Source: Patiria pectinifera (taxonomy: Eukaryota; Echinodermata; Asteroidea; Valvatida; Asterinidae). From it: a DNA stretch of 64,000 nt. Position 1 is the stretch's first letter; the number at the start of each line of letters is the position of its first letter. The translations under genes were made by a program, and so were the position numbers. The DNA lies in NCBI GenBank assembly GCA_029964075.1, contig CM057148.1, positions 31,737,916 to 31,801,915 on the forward strand, written 5' to 3'. The notes under the pieces are model-generated. The model had not been told where the DNA came from. It saw nothing but the letters and a program-made list of their open reading frames with translations, and did not search any database. Shown here piece by piece: positions 12,201 to 24,200 of the stretch.

Positions 12201-15200
12201 TGCATCGTAGGTTACGAAGAGTTTGATGCAATCGGGTGCAACCCCTAGAAGGTTTTCATTTGTTTAACAGCGGCCTAGCATATTACCCCCTTGCATAACA
12301 CCTTTTCGGTCAAAGACTGCAAAAAAGTCCAAAAGTACAATTTTCAAAGATTCTGTTAAATAAATACATTTACGAATGGTTCAATGTGGCACAGAGCGCA
12401 GGTTTGCCGGTTTAGTGTGAAAGCAGGACTATGAAATGCTGACTAACTGGAAGTATTGTGCATACCCAGCTGAGGATTGTGAACGTTCAACGAATTAGAG
12501 GGGAAAAGGCCCAGATTTGATTGGATTCAAACTTTCATGTGACACTGGAATTGTTTTTAAGAACAGCCAGCCGGCAGGATTCACGACGAGCACTCACTGA
12601 AAATCGTGCCCCCCAATCGAAATTTGTTTTTTTCACGGTTCTTCCACGAAAAAAAACAAACACAAGATTTTTTTTAAAGGATTGTGGTAAGGAGGGTTAT
12701 ATTCTACTTTCAATATTACTTCCAGTCAATATCATTTCTATTAAATTTTCGATCGCTGCATTGGATGGGGTTGTTGGGTTGGTATTTTGTTATTAATAAC
12801 TAGGTCCACCTTTTACATCAGCACGTTAAGTCAAGTGTGTCTTCGTGCCATACGTCATATTGCTGTTAATTTGATGGGGGGGGGGGAGCAAACGCTCCCC
12901 TGCACACGCTAGAAAAAAGAAAAGAATTGAGAATACAGGGCGAGTAAAAAAAAAGGAAAACTCAAATGTCGAGACCATTGTTTTAGTGAAGTGCTACATG
13001 TAGCACTTTCAAAATCTAGTATAAAACAGCCCAATTCATAAGCTTTCTTTTTAAGTTTTCTTTTAGCAGAACAAAAAACAAATCACATAGGGATGTGCGT
13101 GAATTGTTTTAGTTTTGCCGAAAGAACACACACTTTTTTGTGATCCGTGAACAGAATTTTAAAATTGTGGTTTGTGTTTAGAATTCCGTAACTTAAATAG
13201 TACATGAGTGATTCGAATGTGTGGCGGTTATCAGAAAATTAAAGTTCTCTTGAGGTTCAATTAAAAGTTCCAAGTTTGATTTATTTGATTGATTTTCTGG
13301 CATTCCATAGCTGTAACTTCATTGGTTTTCACTGGTTCAGTTGATTCACTTTTCACTTGATTCAGATCATTGACATAAAAACTGAAAAAAAAAAACAATC
13401 ACGAAGTGACATAATAATCACATGTATAAAGTGCATCTACATGTACATGTAAAGTGGACATGTGGAATACATGTAATTAACATGTGGGATAATTGGACAT
13501 GTTGCTCCCAAAACATGTTATAATATAACATCAAATAAACCCAAGGTTTATAATAATCAAGAAGAGGATTTATCATACCATAACACCCAGAATTATACCC
13601 ACATCTAAATTAATTATTCACCAGGGGCATAACACATAAATTACTACATGAGGTGCAGTTTACATGTGTCGTTGATATATCGCTACACAAACACATTCAT
13701 ATAAACTGATTTATCAAGCGATTATTGACCCTCAAAAACATTAAACATAACATTATTCAATTACTCAAAATTACCTCACAGTAATTCTATGAACTATACT
13801 ATATATGGTAATTAAAAATTGCCTCTGTCCCTAGGTCAAGTTGTGGGGGAGAACCTCATTTGTTTGGAGTTGAAATTCACTTACAATTCACACAATGTAA
13901 TCAGACGAATATGTGTAGGGCGCGCAGAACACCGCCACCATGCGACAATAATTTTCAAGGCGCAACTGCCGTCACAGAATGATTTTTGTACTAAAAGAAA
14001 ACTTATGAATTGGCTTTTTATATCCTAGATTTTGTAGTGCTACATGCATAACAATAGTCCCAACATTTGGGTTTCACTTTTTTTGACTGTGTAATTAAAA
14101 AGTAAAGGAATTTTGTGGAAGAAAATCCTGGCGACGCCATTGCCGTTCAATTTTTCCCAAAAACCTGTTCCTTCCATTTGTCTTTTGCCTTCCCTCCCCT
14201 TACATAGAAAGTCCACAGTTTTCGATGAAGACACGCGTTATAGAAAACAATTAAACAGATGACAGGTCAGGATAATTGACAGGTTAGACAAAAACTCAAC
14301 CATGTTACCATGGGCGTCGCCGGGATTTTTAATTCTTTTTTATTTCTGATGAAGGGATGAAAAGCACTCGGTTGGGGGAACAAGATTTGACGCTTGGAGA
14401 CGCTGTTCATAGACGTTTACATGTTTTATACGAATGTGAGTGCAAACAAAACGATTTCATAATCCTTTCGACAGTTCCTGCAAAACATGAGGCGGAGGAG
14501 TGGGATCAGTAGCGGCGTGACTAAGCTACTAGGGTAATTAGGTCTAGTGGGATTTCTGGAAAAGGCTCAATATATAAGAACCAAGGGGCATTTCTGGCTA
14601 AAAGTTTAAAACTGGGCTTTTTAGCTTCAGTCTAGTGAGATTTCTGAAAACAAAAATGGCTCTATTGAAGAATCAAAGGGCATTTTGGGGATAAAGTTTG
14701 TAATAGGCTATTTGCCTTTCACCAAAAAATGTAACCTCGTCCCCAGGGCGTCGAGCAGAACGCGCCAACCACTAACTGCTCTCTCGCCCTGGTATTGAAT
14801 CATTTGCATACGATTTGCAAGATTTGTGTACACGTAAACAAGCAAGAAGTAATCTGGTGTCTGTCCGTGGGTTACATTAGCGTCTGTTCTTGTATGCGGT
14901 GTCTGGGGTAAAACACAATCAAGTTGTTGCGCCGTGAGCTACGAAAAGAAGATTGTTTTCAAAGTTAAAATGTTACAATCTTGTCCCGCCAACATGCAGT
15001 ATCACATTTCATATTAATATGAGAATATTGGAAAGTAAAAAAGTATTTTTTTAGAAGGCGTGGACGTTATAATTAGAATGATTGTGAAAACACGTAATGC
15101 ACGTTGTAAATAACAACACCAAGAACACGATATAAATCCATGATTAGCAAATTGCGGTATCGAATCAGGATACAGGAAGAAAACAAATGTTTGCTATGCA

Positions 15201-18200
15201 GGGCTTACTATTGGAAACGAGGTTGGAAACAGATTAAGCACTGGGGACGAGGTTGCCGAAAATGCCCTTTGATTCTGATACAGAGTTTTTTTTTCAGAAA
15301 TCGTACTAGACTAAAGTGCCCTAGCAGCTTATTCCTTGTCACGCCTCTACAGCCCCGACTCATCTGCGTCAATATTTTGGTTTATGATGGTACACTGGTA
15401 ACCATAAATTAAATATTTCATGAACCAATAATTCCAGTGATGATGAAATTCAAAATGATCGGGTTGCATTTGTCAGGAGAAAGTTAGCGTCACGTGACCA
15501 CAGCATGCGAATTTGTGAACACGGGTTATCACATCGTTCAATGAGGGAAGGGGACGTTGACCCATACATTTTGGTCTTCCCTTGTATACCTATTTATACA
15601 TCTCTTTCTCTGACGTCCATACAAAGGCATAGCATATAATCAATAATATAGATTATACGAATATGTAGGCTTTTAATACAATATTGCAGTTGTTTTTCAA
15701 CCATTTAAAACTGGCCACCCGACGGGCTTTCGACCAATAGGAATCGGTAAACTGTCTTAGGTATGTATGAATGATAATTTCATGTATTTTTAGCAGTTGG
15801 AAATGCCGTGAGAATCATAAAACGCCTTTTTTACATAGAGTTCCCATACAGACGTTTATGAAAAGCGTTCGTCAAATCTCTCTCCGCTTTTACCCTCTAA
15901 AATATCTTGGCGACGCCCATGGTAACCGGTTGAGTAACATGGTAATCCTGGATTCATTCAATTCATCGAAAACTTTGGTCGAAGTAGTAACCTCTGCTAG
16001 GTGCAGGGGTTGGGTTGGAGTCTCGCTATCAACTCCGGGAAGGGGATATGATCCCATTCCGGACAAGAAGAAACTACCACTTGAGGCACCGGTGTATCCC
16101 AAAAATATTGGCTTATTTGCAGATTCATATTGGACACAAAGTCAACCCACGGCGAGGAAAAAAAAGGGGGAACGAAGGAAAAGACCCTGAAAAGACCTCG
16201 GAAAGACCCATGCAAGAGGAAAAATTCACACAAGCTATTCCATGGATATATCCCTCGCATAGATTTTTTTGGATACATAACATTATGGATAAATTACTTT
16301 ATTTAAAGTGAGTCAAGGTTTAAACTTAATTTTATCCCACAAATAATAACTAGCCCCGCCCAACAACTCTCACCAAACACCGGAGGGTTTCAGCGACAAC
16401 TGTGTCAAACGGCCGGTGTAGGCTACCAGCCCCTGCCTGTATTATGTACCCTGTTTATACTGCATACAAAATTAACAAACTTTGCCTAAAAACTCTTTCA
16501 CGAAACACAGCACATACACAATCTGGAGCAATTCGGGAAATGTATTATAATTGTATCAATTTTACCTGCCAAGCCAAGCCAACGCAATGCGTGCACAACT
16601 CGTCGCTTTGCTCACGAAATGACAAAAACCTCAACATTTGACAAAAGTTCATACTGAGATAATCGCATTTGAAGTTATTCATTTTTTCAAAAGACATTTT
16701 CGACCACTTTGCAGTAACAGAATTCGGAAATTTGTGCATTATCCGATAGGATATGATTTGCTCTTTGTTAATTCATAGTTGTTTGTTAAAAATACTTCGT
16801 AATTAAACAGTAATTCATTAATAAACTTTTTTGCACTTCGTGAGAACATCAACACTTTGGCTCCCATATTTTGCCAATTTCTTTGTTCACAGTTTTTGTC
16901 ACTTCGTGGGATCATGAATCGCGGAGGCTTTACTTATTTTGTACTTTATTCGACGCAACAAACTTGTTACTTTTGCGCGTTACGACAGTTGAGCGCGCGC
17001 GCGTCTGTTCTTTTTCAACATCGTTCGCGCGCGCGTGTATGCTCCCATCCTGCCGCGTGTAGACCAATGTATACTTTCTGGCCCTGCTCACGAGGTGATT
17101 TTTGGCACTTCGTGAGAACATTTTATACTTTTTACACTTCGTAAAAATGAAAATCACCGATTTCAGGCTTTTTGTCAATTGTTTGTTTACAATAATTAAG
17201 AAAGTAAACAATATTTTGCCTTGAAACTAGGTCAAATTGTTCCTTGAGACAACTTTAATAAAATGGCTAGTAAAACTCAAAATCGAATAATTATCGATTT
17301 TCGAGGTTTTTGTCACTTCGTGAGCAAAGCGACGAACTGCTAAACAGCAACGTGTATTTTCCACGCGCAATATCATATGCACACAATAGTACGTAGGGTC
17401 CAAAACATAAGTTCCGTAACCATTCTCTGGCTAGGATGGTTTGACGATGGATTTGACTTATATGGACCATTTATAAAGAAATTAACCCTCCCAAAAATTC
17501 CGGCTTTTTTCGCTAGGCGGCAAAATCAAAGATGGCCGCCGGCGCCATCTAAAAAAATTAACTTTTGAACCAGAGCACCTAGAATCATGTATGAAGATTC
17601 TTTTTCAGGTAAGTCGACCATGAGGATTCCGATTCCGACATCAGTTTGACGCAATGGCATCATTTTGACCCAGAAATCCAAGATAACCCCCATTCGATAG
17701 AGCAAAAACATAACTTTTGAACAGGAGCACCTAGGATCATGAATGAACACATTATTTTGGCAAAACCATTGCGCTGATGCAATTTAAGAAGGTCCTGAAC
17801 CCATCCAACATAAGATGCAAGGTCCTAATGGGATCGAGGGCCATATCGGCTGGATTTTGTATAAACTTGTTTAGCACAACGACGTTCTGAGTTGTTTTAA
17901 CAAAGCACACTTCCTTTTTTAGGTTGTGTCCCTAATGAGGCTACGGCAATCGTCATAATCATCATCACCATCATAATCACTACATATATGTTGGCACCAA
18001 ATTATTCTTTGTTTATATATTTTATATCACAAAACACTTCCGATACTTCTTACTGTTATACGTTTCCTGGAATTGGTACGCGTACTGCAATGATGATGTG
18101 GTTTTTGTGGTTTGAGATGAATTGTGAACATGCATGTACCTTACGACAATGTCCATCGTTCCATGTGCCCTCCAGTGTGGTAGGCTTTGCGACAAGGCCA

Positions 18201-21200
18201 CCGATGCTATGACCTCAAATGAGAGATTGGACAATCCCAAGAAAAAGGCCCTATAATGGAGCGGTCTGGACAAGTTTGGAAATGTCCACGCAACTGACAA
18301 TTCAGATAAATCCCGGTCGGACAATATCTGTCCATGATGCATGTAGCTTGACCTTATGAAATACCAAGAAACTTGAACAGACCAATCAAAGACAAGAAAA
18401 AAACACAGGTTGATGAATGTCAATCTCAGTCTTCGTCTATGTCTGTTGTCTAGTTCTGTTCCTCAGCAGCGGCTTCAGCTGCCAAGGAGCTGCAATCGAG
18501 TTTGGGGGTAATACATCATAAAACAAAGTGTTAATGGTGTTGTAAGACAGATTCAGCAAAGCATCCGGAATCAGAGCCAATCCTGATTTCGGATGATCAC
18601 GCCAGTTTTCAAGAGACAGAGTGGCCTCCGAAGATCAGAGCCTGCCAGACAGAATCAACTGTCTGTTCGATCCTGCAGCTGATCAGCCCTACGCGCTTGA
18701 AATCAGATATCACCTCAAATGTCGTTTGAAATAATGCGTAGCTATCAGAAAATAAGTGAAGATGACAAACGCCCACGCATGCTCAATGTAACTCTCTATA
18801 AGGTTCAGACCATCCCCTTTGGTTATATAATAACAGTAACCCTAACCATAACACTAATCCCAACATCCAGGGTAAAGTCATCCTATATAAAAGATATCCT
18901 AACCCGGGAGTTTGAGGGCAATATCGTCTTCCGCTCCAACCCTCGGAGGAACCAGAGTGATCTAATCCATCACACGTCGGGGGGGGGGGGGCCTTGTAGA
19001 AGCAGCTCTGTCCTCTATCGGTGTCAGCATAGTAGTGAGTAATTGGTGCGCAATGTGGCTGGCGGCTCAAGGATGTCATCAGTTCAATCCAACTCGTCCC
19101 CAAGCACACTCTCTCTCACCTCTCTCATCACACAGTACGTCATAAAGCGACCAACCACATCCGCCATCAATCCCATCGTCACCCTAGGCGGGATGACTTA
19201 CATGCAGCAATGAGTTTGTCGACTCAGCTACCCGAGCGTGCTTCTCCTGCAAGACGTCTGAACCATGCATGACCTAGATTGGTGCTCGGTCTGTCCCAAG
19301 GAAATCGCTGATGAAGAACCAATCATCAGTGACATTGACTCTGATGACTTTCTCAACAACAACTTTACAGGAGGAGGAAACGCACCGCTGTAACTTGATG
19401 TTTCTGCAGCGTCTAGAACCTCTTGTACATGAGAAAAAGGCAAATATCCAGGATATTGCAAGCAGAACTCCTCCTCCTGCTCTAGCTTCTCGACCCTCGG
19501 TGCCTACGGAACGAGTTTGATTATTCATTCCTAAGCCAATCAGCCACTTTGTGCACCAGTTGCTATCTGATACACTGACACCGCTGGAGGACAGCGCTGC
19601 TTCGACATAAGAACCACCCTCCCCCCACAGACGCGTCACAGTCTAGGTCACTCTGTCTCCTTATAGGATGGGAGTGGAAGGCAATCTTGCCCTCGCATGA
19701 ATAGGGTGACTTGACCCTGGATGTTTGGAAGCCATACACACAGAGAAGGTTTATCCTGTCATATCTGAGGAGGCTCTAAAGAACCCTTAGCTTATGTTCC
19801 TCAAAGATAACTGATAACTGATTAAAGATCGTTTGATCCTCATGGAGAAAGGCATAGTGCATTCGTGAGAGTTTGTCATCTTCACTTATTTTCTGATAGC
19901 TACGCACATAATTTCAACCGGCATTTGAGGGTGATATCTGATCTCAAGCGCATAGGGGTGATCATAATGCAGGATCGATCAGACAGTCGATTGTGTCTTG
20001 CAGGCTCTGATCTTCCAAGATTATTTTGTGTCTCTTGAAATCTGGCCATGCGTGATCATACGAAATCAGGATTGGCTTTGATTCTGGGTGCTTTGCTTAA
20101 TCCATGTTACGACATCCTTAACATTTGTTTTATGATGCATTGCCCCCGGACTCGATTGCAGCTCCTTGGCAGCTGAAGCCGCAGCTGGGCAACAGAACTA
20201 GACAACAGACATAGACAAAGACTGAGATTGGCATTCGTCAACCTCTCTTTTTCTTTTTTTGTAGGTTTGTTTCAAGTTTCTTGTCTGGTTTCTTAGTGTT
20301 TCAAAAGGTCAACCTAAATGTATCACAGACACACTGTCCGACAGGACATTTATTGCAAATGACAGTTTTGTGGGCGTCTCAAAGCTTGTTCTGACCGCTC
20401 CATTACAGGGCCTTTTTCATGATTTCAACCCACATCTCAATTGAGGTAATGGGATTGTCGCAAAGCCTACCAAACTGGAGGACACATGGAACGGTGGACA
20501 TTGTCGTAAGCTATGTTCTCAATTCACATCACAAACCAGGGAAACCACGGCATTAGTACAGTGCGCGTACCAATCCGAGGAAACAATAACAGTAAGATAT
20601 AGCAGAAGTGTTTGTGATATAAAATATATAAAACGCGAATAATTTGGTGCCAACATATATGCAGTGATGATGATTATGTTGATTGCCGTAGTCAGTGGGG
20701 ACAAAACCTGAAAATGAAGTGTGCTTTGTTAAAACAAGACAGAACTTCATTGTGCTAATCATTTTTAAAACCAGCTGATATGGCCCTCGATCCCATTCGG
20801 ACTTCACTCCTTAAGAACCATTAACCATCATGTCTGGCTGCGGGGTTCTCGCTCCATTTATGCTGGATGGGATTATGATGTTGATGATGATTATGACGAT
20901 TGCCGTAGCCTCATTAGGGACACAACCTAAAAAAGGAAGTGTGCTTTGTTAAAACAACTCAGAACGTCGTTGTGCTTAACAAGTTTATACAAAATCCAGC
21001 CGATATGGCCCTCGATCACATTAGGACCTTGCATCTTATGTTGGATGGGTCCAGGACCTTCCTAAATTGCATCAGCGCGGCAATTTTGCCAAAATAATGT
21101 ATTCATTCATGATTCTAGGTGCTCCCGTTTCAAATATATGTTTTTGCTCTATCGAATGGGGGGTCATCTTGGATTTCTGGGTCAAAATGACGTCATAGCG

Positions 21201-24200
21201 TCAAACTGATGTCGGAATCGGAATCCTCATGGTAAACTTACCTGAAAAAAGTGTCTCCATACTTGATTCTAAGTGCTCGGGTTCAAAAATTAATTTTTCA
21301 AGATGGCGCCGGCGGCCATCTCGGATTTGGCCCCCTAGCAAAAAATGCCGGGATTTTTGGGAGGGACCGGGGGGCTAATTTCTTTATAAATGGTCCATAG
21401 GAGTCAAATCCATAGTCAAACCATCCTAGCCAGAGAATGGTCACGGAACTTATGTTTTAGACCCAACTACAAAGGTGATGAACTGTGACGGTCATGACCC
21501 AAAATTACAAGCTTAAATCTGACATAAATGGTTTTACCCAAGCCATAAAGTACATATTCTTGATTTACAACGAGTATGCTTCCACATTATATAAAGATGC
21601 TAACCAAGATCTCTTCTGAGATTATTTTATGAACGGTTTCATGAAAGAGCCATCCAGGTCGAGGCCAGTCCGTTCCTGATCATTTGCAAAAGGGACGTTC
21701 TAACACAGAATGATGCAAGGGCGCCCTCTTGGTGCCCTTGTAATAAAATTACACACCCTAGTAAAGGGAGGGCAGGTAAAAGACGAAAGAAAGGAATGGA
21801 AAATATGATATATCGAATTAGGTTTTTCGGAATGTTGTCACTGTATTGTAAAACATTTTTGTTTGTTTTCTCCCGATAAAACAAACATACTAAACCGTGT
21901 AAAAAAAATCTGTCTGCAATAATTTGAACCTAAACCAATGAAATTGTGCTGTTCCCCACAAGAAAGTGGTTTCAACCGCAGTCGTTTAACCGCAAGCCCG
22001 TTAAGTGCTTCACATTGAGCCCGCGTTAGGCATGGGAGGTTTAGCAAGGGCTGTTGTTGCCAATAAGAAAGGACTATTAGTGATTGAATGGCTTTTCCGT
22101 CTGACGACCATAATTTGTTCGGTGGAAACTCCGGGTCACAGAAAGTTGGGTTACGAATGCAGAATTTCATTGGCCCGTCTTTGTTATGAGCCCTCTTAAT
22201 CCGAGTCACCGGCAATTTGTGGGTTGTCTAAAACGGGAAAAAAAAACGCCTGTACGACCGAATGAGCATCGACAAAAATTACTGATGCTGAAGTCACATA
22301 AAATCAGTGTGTTTTGTTTAAATGCAGGGGACAGGATGAAGTTCGTTTACTCTCTGTTTGTCCTTTACCGACGACGCAAACAACGAACCAGCATTGAAAT
22401 GCCTTAAATATTCAATATCCTAATTGTTATCTTGCTGTCAATTTCAAACACAGTGAAACACATAATTATCTCTTGTTTGTAAAGTGTTCCTTCTAGTGTA
22501 TCCTGTGGTGGCTGTGTGTTGGAGGATGCATTACTGCCTCATACTGCACTGTTTGTGTTACATGGCTCTTCTGACCTACTTCAGAGCACATGTGAAGCAG
22601 ATGCCGATTGGACTAAAGACCGTAAGTTATTATTCAAAAAAAAGTGTATAATAAAATTGCAGTGGTCCGCCAACCCCTCCGTCCCTAGCCGGGGGATGCC
22701 GCCTGACGGACGCTTACAGGATTATGCCATCCTTGTGGGCGGTTATCGGGAAACCTGGGACGTAACTCCGTAGGTCTGGCGCCTCGTTTGTCCGACAACT
22801 TATTTCAATGGATACGAACATCCGTAGACTATCGGAAAATAAAATACACCAAGTGTTACAGATAGAGATTACACATTCACATTAAGGGATGCACCACGCG
22901 ACGCCCACCCCGGGACTTACGACCATGGCACCAACCCTTGCGCCAAATACTGCGCGGTGAAGGACTCTGAAGCCACAGACACATTATATTGCCGGACTAG
23001 TGAGCTCACGCTATGCACAGCCCTCTCACGTTTGTGTCTTATGCGGCCATATACTTTGACCCACTTCAACCAGCCTTCAGAGCTTTTTGACTGTAGAATC
23101 CATAACATAATGAAGTCCTAGCAGTCCGAGGGCCCAGTAAGGTTTAATTAGAATATCGCACACGAAACGAAAAGTTTGATGGTGGCTGCGAGTAGGTGGG
23201 GGTGTCCAACCTTCAAAACCGTCATTCTTACAGAGTTGTAACGAGTCACTGATTTTTGTGACTCGAGTCGAGTCGAGTCATTTTAAAGAAGTGACTCGAG
23301 TCGAGTCGAGTCATTAGGTCAACAAGGTCGAGTCGAGTCGAGTCGAGTCACAGTGTGTGGTCGAGTCGAGTCGAGTCGAGTCAAGTATTTAGCTCGAGTC
23401 AATTCGAGTCACAAATATTTGAACACTATATAATAAAGTACAATAAAAAGCAACAAACACAAGAGAGAAAGAATACAAGGCACCAGTCTATTACGAAAAT
23501 CCAAAGACAAAAAGGATGCTGTAAGGTACCCAACCAACAGTTTCCATTGCTAACTCGAGTCACAGATAAGAAGATGTGAAACTTCAGTCTTATAACTGTT
23601 TTGGCTTCGGGTTTAGATTTTGTTGTTCGCTGATCGCTGAAAACGTCAAAACCTAATTACATTATACAAAACTGTTTCTGATTATTTAAAGGTGGTCCCA
23701 TCCGTATCCTTTTTGTGTGTGTGTGAAATCGGGACATAAATTTAGCCAGCGTTCCACCAAGAGCTTTATAAGAAATTGCCCGAAACCAATGATGAAACCA
23801 CGGATTGAGAAATGCGTTTTAAGTCTGGTTCCGGATTTAGCATTACATGCTATAGAACCACAAGGTGGGAGTCCGCGACACGGTGTATGTTTGTTGTATC
23901 ATAATGGAGGAAGGAAAACAGACGGCCGCTGTATATGAACGTACATAATTCGCGAACATAACGTGACGTGAACAAAAACTGGCAACGCGAACGGCGCGGC
24001 GTAAGTCATTACAAATATTTTTTTCGCAAGTAAGTTTTGCTTTTATTTTTGGGACTCGAGTCTTATTAGCCTTCCTCGAGTCGAGTCGAGTCATTCTGAT
24101 GAGGGACTCGAGTCGAGTCGAGTCATTTGCTCGCAGTGACTCGAGTCGAGTCGAGTCATTTACCTGTCGGGACTCGAGTCGATTCGAGTCACCAAAAAAT

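Noticed and set aside
19228-19639. Minus-strand frames in the palindrome core as a DIRS or tyrosine-recombinase gene
   Set aside because: A faint resemblance only; no catalytic motif could be read and the frames are short and broken.
23260-23415. GAGTC tandem repeat as a centromeric or telomeric satellite
   Set aside because: It is bounded by hAT-type ends and an 8-bp duplication, so it is part of one element.
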